Source: Ianthella basta (taxonomy: Eukaryota > Porifera > Demospongiae > Verongiida > Ianthellidae). From it: 64,000 nucleotides of DNA. Below the pieces are notes generated by a model that was not told where the DNA came from, made no database searches, and saw nothing but the letters and a program-made list of their open reading frames with translations. The translations under genes and the position numbers were made by a program. Positions 11,379 to 22,539 of the stretch are shown in pieces. Position 1 is the first letter of the stretch; every line of letters begins with the position of its first letter. The stretch is from positions 1,900,001 through 1,964,000 of the forward strand of contig OZ025868.1 of NCBI GenBank assembly GCA_964019415.1, given 5' to 3'.

Positions 11379-11463
11379 TTTGTGGTGCGGGTGAAGGGGA
11401 AGTCCCTTTGTATGTGAGCCGAATTTCCCTAGTCACGCCCACAGAGCTCGCCTTGTGAATGCA
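11379..11463. promoter_or_regulatory. Shared bidirectional promoter, TRAPPC4/UROS
   Basis: Only 85 bp separate the TRAPPC4 ATG (minus, 11378) from the UROS ATG (plus, 11464). The interval is GC-richer than its surroundings and includes CACGCCCAC, a GC/KLF-like box, with no TATA box. Both 5' UTRs and the core promoter must lie in this gap or overlap the partner's first exon. That it is bidirectional is an inference from spacing. Confidence 0.6.
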
Positions 11464-12019
11464 ATGAGCAAACTGGTCCTCGTCCTGAAGGCGGAGAACA
11501 ACTCTAAAGGAGTTGACCCTTACAAGAAGGTAGACCACCATTGTGTGTGCCAGGAGAGTGCAGTCACTGAGCACCCCTTGACTGTCTGAGCAGCTGTTTT
11601 CTGCTCTTGTCTTTGGGTCTGTTCGTCCTTGCATATGATGGCCACAGCATAAGAGCCCAGTAGACAGAGCTACTGTAATAGTGTGACTAATGTATGATGA
11701 CTATATCCCCCTCTGGTAGCATCATACGGCATACGTATACACTTACATGATATGTGTATTATATGACATTGTATAGCTACTCCACACCTGCCCTCCACTC
11801 ATTGTACACATGCAGTCTCTGCTGGAGGCAGGCTATGAGTGTGTGTTTGTTGAGGTACTGAGTTTCAAGTTTGTCAACACTGTCCAGCTGGTGGGTGTGT
11901 TGGGGAGAGGGGAGGGGCACTCAGGGATGGTGTTTACTAGTCAGACGGCAGTCAGCGCTCTGTCACAGTGTGTCAGTGAAGGTGTGTGTGTTGTTTGTGT
12001 GTGTGTTTGTGTGTGTGAT

Positions 12020-12060
<41 letters not shown>

Positions 12061-13048
12061 GTGTGTGTGTGTTGTGTGTGTGTGTGTGTGTGTGGGTGTG
12101 TGTGTGTGTGTGTGTGTGGGTGTGTGTGTGTATGCTGTTGTGTGAGTGTGTGTATTTGGTCACTAGTCAGCCAGCAGTTGAATCGTGACTCAATCTCCAT
12201 CACATTGTTATAGGATTATTGACTAAGGATGCTTTATGTGAGCAGTGGGGAAAGAAGCCAGTCTATGTTGTGGGTGGAGCTACAGCAAATGCTGTTCGAT
12301 CACTAGGGTTATCCCCTCAGGGGGAGGAGACTGGACAAGCAGACAAGCTGGCTGACCTCATTATCCAATCAGGTACACATCTTGCAGAAACTTAGGGTTA
12401 AGGTTACACAGATTGCTCAAATGTGCATACTGTGGAGTAGATGAAATTCCCTTAAACTCGCTCTTACAATAGCACAGCAAGTGCAGTGACTTTATACACA
12501 CATTATATACACGCAGCATGCACATGCATATCCAAACACACATCAACGCACTCACATGCAAGCATGCACACATTATATGATCCAATACGTAAGTAGCTAA
12601 ACAATATTTGCGTGTTTGTATGCTGATGCTTGTCACGAGTCAGCATGTCCTCTACCCCAAATAGTCCCCACCCCTCCTGACCTCCCTTTGTTGTTCCCGT
12701 GTGGAAGCATTAGAAAAGATACCCTCCCTGTGAAACTAAAGTCACAGGGATTTTCCCTCAGTGAGGTTGTTTGTTATGAAACATGTGCAGCAGCGGACAT
12801 TGGACAGAGACTCACTTCCATCGCGAAAGAGAAAGTGAGAATGGGAATGTATTTGGTAGATCTGGTTAACTGTATTCATTAGCTAAGCATTCACTCATTG
12901 TGTTGTATGCAATTTAATGCACTCTGAATATTCAATATCTCACTGCAGGGTTGTCCCGAGTGGACTGTGTTGTTCTCACCATCTGGAGTGAAGTATGTAA
13001 GTGAGGCACTTCCTGACTTTCTACAAGACACTAAGGTGTGTGTGTGCA

Positions 13049-13081
<33 letters not shown>

Positions 13082-13238
13082 CAACCCTCCCCTCTTACAC
13101 ATGCAGATTGCTGCAATTGGCCCTACCACATCTGAGGCAGTGCAGACGTCTGGTCTGACAGTGACTGTCTGCCCGTCTGCCCCCCGACCAGACAGACTAG
13201 TGGAAGCTATAATGGAGGTGGACTCAGTGAAAAGCTGA
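11464..13238 (+). CDS. UROS: Uroporphyrinogen-III synthase
   Basis: Six exons were read by hand with matching phases: 11464-11529, 11816-11981, 12214-12372, 12665-12834, 12949-13035 and 13107-13238 (TGA). They sum to 780 nt, 259 residues; human UROS is about 265. The motifs in order are an N-terminal LVLVLKAEN with DPY, VEVLSFKFV, MVFTSQTAVSAL, VYVVGGATANAV, FPCGSIRKDTLP, VVCYET, VLFSPSGVKYV and AAIGPTTSEAV. The enzyme closes hydroxymethylbilane to uroporphyrinogen III with inversion of ring D in cytosolic haem synthesis. All introns begin GT and end AG, and the second is TG-rich. Its last exon is the source of at least nine degenerate copies scattered through the array to the right. The gene shares a promoter region with TRAPPC4 and runs tail to tail with the membrane pseudogene at 13388. 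Confidence 0.92.
12026..12131. repeat. (TG)n tract in UROS intron 2
   Basis: A TG-rich tract with TTG and GGG interruptions, directly after the exon 2 donor, which is itself GTGTGTGTG. Confidence 0.9.
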
Positions 13239-13387
13239 CTAAACATTCATGAATTACAACTGATAGCACCAAGTGCACTCATCAATGTTATCATACAGCT
13301 ATGTGAAACACAAGAGTAACATGATGTGTTAAAGGCTGCACTACAACACAATTAGAATGGTGTATCGTGTGTGTATAAAGTAGGTTA

Positions 13388-14596
13388 CTAGATACATGTT
13401 GCACCATATTTGTTTCCACCGTCTGGGTCAAGGGCCTGGATTTCAGGGCATTCTTTACCTGCATCTGCCTCACTTTTGTCTGCTCTGACTCCATTGCAGT
13501 GCTCCTCATCACGGTCGTTTGCAGAAGAAGGCTGCATATGTTCGCAACAGTTGATGTACTCCTCTCTCTTGCAGTGTTCCCTGAGATTGGACATGACAAT
13601 GAATAAAGAGGGAATCAACACCAGAGGTAGGATGCCATATGCGAAATGAACTCGGTCTGATAGTTCACTTGCAGCTGTGTTTGAGTGGTTCTCTTTGATA
13701 ATCATAACCACAACGCAAGATGCAACGTCAATGATGCCCAGTAGTAGAAGAGTGAGTGAAAGATATGGAATATTACAGTGCTTTGCACATTTACCCAAGC
13801 ATGTCGTCTCCTTGCTCTTCACAATAATAGCTTTGTTCATCTTAATGTACAAGCTAATCCCCACTGCGGCCAATTTAGCTAATCCAATTGCAGCCGCGAC
13901 GGCAAGGCCCAGATCGAATAGTGATATGGCATAGCACACAAAATCCATGTCGTCCAACTCAGTGTCATTGTAGGCATCGCAGTCTGTGGGCCTGGTACTC
14001 CCGTTTGTGTAGCAGAAGAGATCTCGAAGCTGGTCGTCCTGTTAGAGGCACTGCCCGCTGATGTTAACCGGAATGTAGCGGAAAAATACCAGCAGGGCTG
14101 TAGCAAATATGGTGAGTGCCATTAAATAAAAAGCAAAAACTAGTTTGCGATTGTCCTCGACTTTTCTGTCCAAGAAGACCATGAACTTTCTTGTACCAGA
14201 TCCGTTCACACGTCGCATCTTGAGTTCTTTAAAGAGCCCTGGGAATGTAATCACATTGAGTTTTCTGGCCAGCAGAAGGAGTAAACTGCGGCAATCGTCA
14301 GTAAAACATTTGTAACAACAATTTCCTTTGAAACTCTTCCAACATCCTTTCACTCTGCCGCTGAGACATGAGTCATCGAAGCCCGCAATGTTATCTTCAA
14401 GTAACTGATGACGTCGTTTACGTAAATACGGCTGACAAATACACCAAGCCACAAAGACGCAAAGATAGTAGAAAAGTGCGAGTAATCCAATGACAATGAG
14501 TAGTAAATACGCCACTTACTCTCCAAAGTAGTCCATTAACCTGAACAGATACAGCGGGGCGGGCCACCCTGTCACCGGCAACGTTGGTACGGTCAT
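13388..14596 (-). pseudogene. Membrane protein family copy with two in-frame stops
   Basis: Starting at the conserved MTVPTLP (ATG 14596), the frame runs to TGA-flanked sequence at 13388 but is broken by TAA at 14518-14516 and TAA at 14044-14042. The paralogue at 51-52.6 kb has GAA at both positions. Between and after the stops the family features persist: FMVFLDRKVEDN, the outer loop ending near ELDDMDFVCYA, helix 3, GKCAKHCN, helix 4, helix 5 and HCKREEY, then an acidic tail. A conserved region upstream (14597-14816) is shared with the 52-kb copy but is in another frame, and I treat it as 5' flank. Its 3' end faces UROS, 149 bp away. The rest of the frame is well kept, which suggests recent loss. 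Confidence 0.75.
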
Positions 14597-14829
14597 TTCG
14601 GGCCTGTTTTCTAAAAGGTCGCTGACACAATTGGAGGAAATCCGAGACAGCTGAGGACAATGCACCACTCTTCCACGTGGAACCTGCACCGTTCAACTGG
14701 TCGACGTGGACAACCTGACCACAGCCCACAATAAAATTACAGATGCCCGTACCATACAAGGCCTCGGTGCAGATGAGGTTTCTGTACGAACATGAGATGC
14801 TCAGCACTATTCCCATGCAGTATCCCTCC

Positions 14830-15600
14830 TTTCCCTCAGTCGGCTAAGTAAGTACGGGCTGACAGTTAAAGAAGGAGCTGGGCGTTCACTGCGTAGCTAA
14901 AGCCCGTGGGTGCCGTCGCTGCGCTTGCTAGAAGCGTCGTGCGTAGAAGAGCGCGCGTCTTTCGCGCGTGTACGCGATGGGGCAGCTAACTAAATATAAA
15001 ATAGCGCACTGTGCGTGGAGAACCCAGGGCTGGCAGACCTTTCTCTGGACACGCCCCCAGGTGATAGCCCTGTATATAGGCAATTGCTACATTAGCAAAC
15101 TATACTGTAATAATAGTGTCTCCAATAAGCATCCACCCTGCAACTTGCATTAAAATAAGCAACAGAGAGTGTACGTAGCTAGCTATGGGAGCCGCATTGC
15201 TCGCCACTCTATAGCCAAAGGAATCAACCCTTGTATTAATTGGAAGAAGGTACGTAGATAGATAGCTACATGAGTGTATACTATGTGCATGTGGCTACTG
15301 TATTAAATATGAATTAATGGCATATTGTTAATAGTAGCTACGTATAATAATATCTGGTTAATTACTTGTGATTACTTAAGTTTAACTAGGTATTCAATAT
15401 GCCATGTATTGCTCACTCAATAATTACAGCAAGCTGTCCTCAGTGGGCTGTGCATGTGTTTCATCGGTCAGGAGTGAAGTGCAGTATTAATACTGCACTA
15501 GCTATTACTACTACTACGAATATACTAGTACTAATGTGTGTGCATGCATGTGTCTGTGTGTGCATGCGTCCATGTGTGTATGCATATCCACCTCCCACTC
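14830..15600. other. Spacer between two family copies
   Basis: No gene seen. The sequence is closely repeated at 55750-56510, showing that 13.4-17.5 kb and 51.4-57.3 kb are duplicates. Confidence 0.5.
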
Positions 15601-15611
15601 AGTCTCCTATT

Positions 15612-15750
15612 ATGCAGATTGTCCCACTAAATCTGAAGCATTGCAGACATCTGTCAATGCACGTGCACATTCCCATCTGCTCCCCAGCCAGCCAACTAGC
15701 GGAAGCTACACATAATAGCTGGAGTTCGAGTTGGACTCAGCCAATGGACA
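15612..15750 (+). pseudogene. UROS: UROS last-exon relic
   Basis: The segment aligns with UROS exon 6 and its acceptor: ATGCAGATTG, then CTGAAGCATTGCAGACATCT, then TAGCGGAAGCTA and GTTGGACTCAG. It contains frame-breaking differences and has no upstream exons. It lies just before the 3' end of the next membrane gene copy, as the real exon 6 does. Confidence 0.65.
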
Positions 15751-15954
15751 AAGAAGCTTCATACTATCTGAGAGCATACCAAGTACAGTTTCAGTGTTAG
15801 CATACAGTAATGTGCACATATATTGGTGTGTACAATACAATAGTACCTAATATGTATGCATGTGTAATTAAAGTGTGCACGTGCATGTGTGTACTGAATT
15901 GGTTCTTTCATAATTACAGTTTGATTCACACTAAACTGCATAACTGTTGCTTTC

Positions 15955-17223
15955 TTAGGTTTGAATTGCATCATATGCACATGGAGTGTTATCACATGTT
16001 TGAAGAAGTGGTACTTCCGTTGTATCATTAGTAGCCACATCACTGTCGCTATGACTCCCTCCCCATGCATCTTCAGTATTTGAGATGTCAACAGTTCCAG
16101 CACTCATGTCTACACTGACTCTTAATACACTTGATTTGGCGGAAGGTTCTTCATCACGGCAATCCACTCTAGAAGGTTCCTGATCTTTACTTAAAGTAAT
16201 GTACTCCTCTCGGTCGCAGTGTTTGCCAAGATTGCACACAACAATGATTAGAGCGGGGATTAACACCGGGGGTAGGATGCCGTATGCAACGTATACACGA
16301 AATGATAGCTTTCCCTCAGCCGTGGCCAAGCGACTCTGCCTGATAACTGCAACCACAAGGCAAGATACAATGGCAATGATGACCAATAGTCCAACAGTGA
16401 GCCCAAGACAGGGATAGTAAGCATATTTTGCACATTTGCCTAAAGGTGTACTTTCTTTGCTCTGCTCGTAAATAACCTTGATCAATACAATGTAGATTGA
16501 AATGCACCTTACAGCGACTTTAGCTAGTCCAAGAGAAGCTGCAGCTGCTAAGCCAAACTGTAGTATAGATATAGCATAGCACTCAAATTGTAGTTCTTCC
16601 AGCTCAGTGCTGGTGTAAGTAGCACAGTCCACAGGCAAACTAGCTGCAGTACTTCCATTTGTGTAGCAGAAGAGGATTCGACCCTTGGCATCTGTTTCGT
16701 AGCATTCCCCCGAGATTGCAACTGGGATGTAACGGAAAAATACCAACAGTGCTGCACTAAGTATGGTCAGTGCCAGCAAGTAGAAAGCAAATATGATGTG
16801 GAAACTGTCCTCCACCTTTCTGTCCAAGAACAACATAAACCTTCTTGTACCAAGACTATTCACACGTCTTACTTTCAGTTCTTTGAAAAGGGTCGGAAAT
16901 GTACTCACATTAAGTTTCCTGGCCAGCAAAAGAAGCAGATCTTTACAGCAATCAATGAAGCACTTACAGGTGCAACAGCCGCAGAATTTACACTGTTCAC
17001 AGCAATTTCTAATATACCATTTACGGTATTCTCTGTCCAATTGTTGGCAAAATTTAGGTTTACGAATGCACCAAACCACTAAGGCACAAAAGTAGTAAGA
17101 AAGCGCAATGAAGGCAAGAATAGCAAGTAAGAGATAAACCATCCATTCACCAGTGTTATTCATAATAACAAACAGAGCTTTAGGTGCTTTCCAGTGTGTT
17201 AGTGGTAGTGTTGGCACAGTCAT
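15955..17223 (-). CDS. Five-helix membrane protein, array copy with intact frame
   Basis: The frame is open from at least 17277. I place the start at 17223 (MTVPTLP), which is conserved in other copies, giving 422 residues. Features are helix 1 (about 28-52), a cytosolic Cys cluster (74-93, many CC and CxC), LPxLFKELK-like FPTLFKELK (109-117), FLDRKVED (132-139), helix 2 (143-164), an outer loop with conserved cysteines and PVDC (about 170-213), helix 3 (215-246), helix 4 (270-294), helix 5 (310-330), HCDREEY (335-341) and a long Ser/Asp-rich tail. There are no introns. It is the longest member. I do not recognise the family; a lineage-specific receptor or regulatory membrane protein is possible. 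The intact frame beside broken neighbours supports function. Confidence 0.8.
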   Translation of the reverse strand: MTVPTLPLTHWKAPKALFVIMNNTGEWMVYLLLAILAFIALSYYFCALVVWCIRKPKFCQQLDREYRKWYIRNCCEQCKFCGCCTCKCFIDCCKDLLLLLARKLNVSTFPTLFKELKVRRVNSLGTRRFMLFLDRKVEDSFHIIFAFYLLALTILSAALLVFFRYIPVAISGECYETDAKGRILFCYTNGSTAASLPVDCATYTSTELEELQFECYAISILQFGLAAAASLGLAKVAVRCISIYIVLIKVIYEQSKESTPLGKCAKYAYYPCLGLTVGLLVIIAIVSCLVVAVIRQSRLATAEGKLSFRVYVAYGILPPVLIPALIIVVCNLGKHCDREEYITLSKDQEPSRVDCRDEEPSAKSSVLRVSVDMSAGTVDISNTEDAWGGSHSDSDVATNDTTEVPLLQTCDNTPCAYDAIQT

Positions 17224-17623
17224 CTTCTGGTGTCTTGTCAGATCTTCCCTACTAGTAGTCACTGACTTTAGCTGCAATCTACATAGGACAGCAGGCTACT
17301 CTGCTTTCTGAACAGGAGACGGAATCTTATCCAGCCAGGTCAGCTGCTGCTGCAGGTGAAGAACCACAGAGGTTGGGTTAGGCTGAATGACTGTGTTACA
17401 ATAGTCTACTATATTTGGCCATCTAAGACACACCCACACACAGCCAGTCTACACCACAGCAAATGTGAGTATGACTATTATGGGCATCATTAATTCCATT
17501 AGCCTGTGTATATTGGACTCCTGTCTCTATGGGAGCCAAATATTCTGTGAATGTCCTTACTCTGTTCCAGGAACTGATACATACAGTATGCACGCACACA
17601 CACGCATGCACATGCACACGCAT

Positions 17624-17629
<6 letters not shown>

Positions 17630-17695
<66 letters not shown>

Positions 17696-17703
17696 ACACA
17701 CAC
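17630..17703. repeat. (CA)n microsatellite
   Basis: A CA tract preceded by ATGCAC variants. It lies upstream of the membrane gene at 17223. Confidence 0.95.
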
Positions 17704-17719
17704 AATATGTAACAAAAGC

Positions 17720-18440
17720 CATGAATACTGTACGTAGGTGAGTCCATGGGAACAATAGTGTTTGTCCAGGCGAATGTGGGTGAGTACGCCTTGTTGTGAT
17801 AACAAGTATAATATATTGGGGATGTGGGGAACTTGTTAGTTTAGGTTGGAGTCTGAGGTGCAGGGATGTTTGTGTAGGTGTGTGTGTGTGTGCGTATGTG
17901 TGGTGTGTGTGTAGGAGTAGTGTGTACGCAGGTAGTTGTATAGGTCCTGTAAAGTCCTGTATAAGTGCTACAGTACATGTGATGGTATAACAAATGAGAA
18001 GAAACATGTGCTCTCACTTTCTTATGTACATTGTCATGTGTTGAACAATGCACCTGTCAGTCATTAGCATGTACGCTCACATCAACTAGTACAACACAGA
18101 CACATGCACACATGAATCCCCAGCAAGATGACAATGCTTGCCTCCATTATTTGGATACAAGTCATATGTACATGGCCAAAATTTCCAAAGTCTCACTTTG
18201 AGTTCAACCAACCCATCCCTAACCCAACTGCAACACCCTAACTCTAGCTCTATCCTGGTTTCACCAAAATGAAACTGTCATAATTTCATGTGCCATAGGC
18301 ATATTTGTATGGGCGGTATATAGTGTCACTGTGAGTTGTTTTGAACTAAACTCTGTTTTGAACTGAAACTGTAGATAACAAAGATCTGGTCTGAGATTCT
18401 GAGAGTGTGACAATCGAAACCACACATAGCAATGATTGAA
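17720..18440. other. Intergenic, no gene seen
   Basis: Mixed-composition sequence with short TG runs. No exon or element boundary is recognised. Confidence 0.4.
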
Positions 18441-18530
18441 TAACAAGATGATGGATGTTTCAACCATGAAGCCTTCATCAACCATGAAACAGTATTGCGC
18501 CTGACGATGCTTGTGATCAAGATGTCAACT
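18440..18530. mobile_element. Degenerate Penelope-like terminal sequence
   Basis: The minus strand contains TTGATGAAGGCTTC followed by GAAACATCCATC, which resembles the hammerhead core with weakened stem II. The plus strand shows a partial CTGACGA core at 18502. This looks like a decayed inverted pair. Evidence is weak. Confidence 0.3.
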
Positions 18531-18532
<2 letters not shown>

Positions 18533-18600
<68 letters not shown>

Positions 18601-18716
18601 GCACGCACGCACGCACACACACACGCACGCACACACACACACACGCACACACACGCACGGACACACACACACACACACACACGCGCGCACGCACACACAC
18701 ACACACACGCACACAC
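18533..18716. repeat. (CA)n with CG interruptions
   Basis: A compound CA tract with repeated ACGC variants in its right half. Confidence 0.95.
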
Positions 18717-18779
18717 ACTGTTCAGTGCATCATAGGAAGCTCCTGCACATGTAAATGTACATGTGGTATGTAGAGTCAA

Positions 18780-19660
18780 GTTTAACAGTATAAGTTTAGA
18801 ATCTGCAGAATACTTGCTGCCTCCTCAATGTTACCACTCCAGGAAATGCCATCTGACACCCACATACGTACGTACCACACAAGCACAACTGGTCCCCACA
18901 ACAGTAATTATTCATGAGAAGGGACAAACAAATCAACCATCATGTGACACTCTAGTCTCAAACAACCGGCTGGTAAGGCATACATAGGAACAATCTCCAC
19001 GTTTAAACTAGGGGCTATATATGGACCTACAGTGCATAGACAGTCTGCAGGTAAGCATAGCAGCATTAAATATAATTACAGTGCAATGAACTTCTGATGT
19101 TGAGAGGTAATATCCAGTGACTAGCCCTTGTTCAACTTCATACGTAACCTCCCAACAAACAGTCACATGAGTGACAAAAGTACTGTAGGTGGTCAACTGA
19201 CCTGTCTAAATACGGTAAATCCAGAGGAAATGATGCAGTAGGCTGACTGTAACAGCTATGAATATTTAAAGCATTGCAAGGCACTTGCATGGGGAGTGAG
19301 AGGACAACAGGACATTGCTACAACCATGAATATTGTTATGTCACATGATTTCTCTCTTACAGTTCAGAGCCATTTCACATCCCATCCTGTGAGCATGTGA
19401 TAGTCATGTCTATCATTATGAAGATGAACCCACCTTACTGGTACAGTAACTGTAAGTGGTCAGTGATTGCGATTCATCCTCCATGTACGTATATACACTA
19501 ATGTTACCATCTGGAGTGTAACAGAGAAGTGAGCACTCCTCACAGTCATGTACACTCTGCAAGTGTGTAGTGTGTGTGTCTGTGTGTGTGTGCATGTGCA
19601 TGCATGTCTGTGTGTGTGTGTGTGTGTGTGTGCATACATGTACACCGCTTCAGTTGCTTA
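18780..19660. other. Array module: repeated non-coding block
   Basis: The part around 19180-19500 (GGTGGTCAACTGACCT, then GAACCCACCTTACTGG) recurs near 22030-22350, 33870-34160, 41820-42050 and 46820-47170. No protein is seen. It marks the module boundary upstream of each UROS exon relic. Confidence 0.6.
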
Positions 19661-19663
19661 CAC

Positions 19664-19760
19664 ATGCAGATTGCCACATCTGGGAAAGTGCAAATAGATT
19701 GAGAGTGGATGTCGGCCATCTGCTCCTAATGGTCGACCATGACAACTCTTTCAATACAGC
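19664..19760 (+). pseudogene. UROS: UROS last-exon relic
   Basis: It begins CACATGCAGATTGCC and keeps fragments such as ACATCTG and the CATCTGCTCC region of exon 6. It is heavily deleted and precedes the membrane copy at 20328. Confidence 0.5.
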
Positions 19761-20078
19761 ATACATCAAATCATGAAATACAAGAGCAACACAATGTGTT
19801 AATGGGTTCACTACAATGATGTGTGTATAGTTCAGTAATAGTCTTTAACTAAGAGAATACAGTACATAAGAATAATAGTACCAAATGTATACAGTTTTAG
19901 TGATAGAATACAACAGTACATGATGTACATTACAAGAGTAACATGATGTTATGAGGTGGGCACTACAGTGATGTGTCTGTATGCAAGTACAGTACCAAAT
20001 GTATGCAGTTCCAATGTCAGCATATGACCATACATGAAACACTAGAGTAGCATGTTGTGGTATGAGGTGGGCACTATG

Positions 20079-20252
<174 letters not shown>

Positions 20253-20327
20253 ATGCGTGCAATCCAGTTACTACTGTCCTCTTGTGCTCAAAGTGTATAC
20301 CACAACTTGTGTTCTTAGGCACACGAT

Positions 20328-21464
20328 TTAATTGCTGGTTAGAAGAGGCTGTGTTTTCTCCATCACCATTGCCGCTACATCATGCTCATTATGATGCTCT
20401 CCCAGTGCTTGCTCACTTTCATCCTGTTGTTCTTCAGCCAGTGATGACTCAGACCCGACATCAATATCCCAGTCACGTGGGTCAGGAGGCCTCTGTTCTG
20501 ATGCAAAACTTACATATTCTCCTTGCTCGCAATGACCCACAAGGAATGCCATAATTATGCTCAGTTGTACTGACAGTAGTAAAGGTAATATAATATACGC
20601 TATTTGATAACTTTCAAGAGATACGTCCAGCTGCCCCACCTTATTCAGTATGACTATGGTCAAAGAGACAGCCGCAATGACGTGTGCCACTAAAGTGATC
20701 ACGACCAAGGTCGAGACAATGTAGACATTGTTAGCACATTTTCTGCTGTAACGACAGCAGCACCATCGTGGTATGCAACGAGACAGACACATTTTCAGCT
20801 TCTGTGGAGGATTCTTGGTCATCTTGAAAAAGCCATCAGTTACCTTAACATAAACCGTGACACTCACAATGACCACTTTAGTAAGTGCCATTGCAGCTGC
20901 AAGTGCTATGCCAATATCGGTCACTGTTATGGCATAACACCGAAAATGTAATGCCCGTCATTCAGTATGATTGAAGTCCAAACAGTCTATGGGAAGGCTT
21001 GGTGTCATGCTTGAAGCACTGTAGCAGTAGAGTGATCGTCCGTGATGGTCTCTTTCAAGGCATTCCTCACTTGCTTCCACAGGAAAGTAGTGAAAGAAGC
21101 TTATTGCAGATAGGCTGATAGTTGTAAATGCCAAAGACCAAAATGAAAAGATGATCCCTGCATTGTTCTCCACTTTTCTGTCCAGGAACACCAAGAACTC
21201 CCTCGTTGATTGCTTACCAGGATCATTGCGTGTTTTGAGTACCTTGAACAGAGCTGGGAAAACGCTCGGGAAAAGCTTCCTTCCCGCAAATGAGAGCGCA
21301 CTCCCCATCCATTTGCATGAACTCTTCTTCAGGGCCACAAAAGGTAAGACAAAGGGGAACAGGACGGTGTATAGGAGGGGCACCATATAGCATAACAGCA
21401 TGAGTACTACTTTCAGTATCACCAGACTTTCAAAGAATATAGGGGGAGGAATCCAATCAGCCAT
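20328..21464 (-). pseudogene. Membrane protein family copy, single nonsense change
   Basis: The frame from MADWIPP (ATG 21464) to the shared C-terminus EKTQPLLTSN is 379 codons in one frame, broken only by TGA at 20960-20958 after the outer-loop sequon NHTE. The paralogue at 32 kb reads CGA there, so this is a CpG transition. The family features are otherwise complete: FLVFLDRKVENN, PIDC, helix 3, the Cys-rich MCLSRC/CCCR region, helices 4 and 5 and HCEQGEY. It was probably lost recently; stop readthrough or a polymorphic allele cannot be excluded. Confidence 0.8.
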
Positions 21465-22464
21465 AATGTCGGTACTGCTACGTATATACTGCACACTAGT
21501 TTTGCTGGTTGTTCTGCCACACAACTGTGCTGCGTACTGATTTCAGACTGGCCCAACTTATATGATTATACTATTAGTTTAACAACAGGATGTGCTGTGA
21601 ACACTGCATGCAGGGATCTAGAGGTGTTAATGTTGTGTAGGCATGTGTGGGAGTAGAAGGGCTTGTGCGATAAGGGTACATGTAGACTGGCATGTGCGGT
21701 ATTGTGTGATTGTGAGTGGGTCGGATGTACCTTAGACAGAACTGCTATACCACATACATATACAATGTGACAGCATGCAGCTGTTTTGTGATGCTCTGTA
21801 CTCCAGTGACCACGATCGGTATAAGATAATATTCTTGGACGCATTCATGCTTGGCAAATACTGAATATGTACATAGTTCACAGATGACCTGCACTCAATT
21901 AATGTGCACGAGGCCTTGGCACCCTGAACTGACTATTTGGATATATACATGCAAATATGTGACCATTTTAGCAACACATGGTTACTAAACTCACTTGGCA
22001 ATAAACACACACACACACACACACACACACAATAGGTGGTCAACTGACCTATCTAAATATAGCAACACCAGAGAAAATGATGCAGCAGGTAGACTGTAAA
22101 GGCTATGACTATTAAAGCATTACACAATGTACAGCATGGACTAATTATGCACACTTGAGGAGGGGACTAGAGGAAACGTGACATTTATATGAATATAGTT
22201 ATGCCACATGATTTCCGCCATTTTCACATTCCATCCATTCATGAGTGGTTGAGATACAGATGAATGAGACATCATGTAATATTGATGAAAATGAACCCAC
22301 CTTACTGGTGAGAAGTGTTTGCTGGTTGCTCCATGTACTTCAGTTGCCATCTGGAGTGCAACAGAAAATTCAACACTTCATCATAATCATTTACCTTGTG
22401 CAAGTATTTGGCATGTGAGTGTGTGTGTCTGCAGTGTATGTAATCTCTCTCACATTGTCTTCTT

Positions 22465-22532
22465 TCTGTTACAGATATATATGATTCTGCAGTTCGTCAT
22501 ACTACACCTGATGAGGCAGTACGGTGCGTAAG
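22465..22532 (+). pseudogene. UROS: UROS last-exon relic
   Basis: CTGCAGTTCGTCATACTAC and CTGATGAGGCAGTACG align with the exon 6 start (GCTGCAATTGGCCCTACCAC, CTGAGGCAGTGCAG). The same sequence recurs at 34278-34345. Confidence 0.5.
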
Positions 22533-22539
22533 TACTTTA

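Noticed and set aside
14418-14816. A 132-residue protein upstream of the 14-kb membrane copy
   Set aside because: In the paralogue the same DNA is read in another frame joined to the membrane protein, and after the first 40 residues this frame runs antagonistic to the conserved coding frame.
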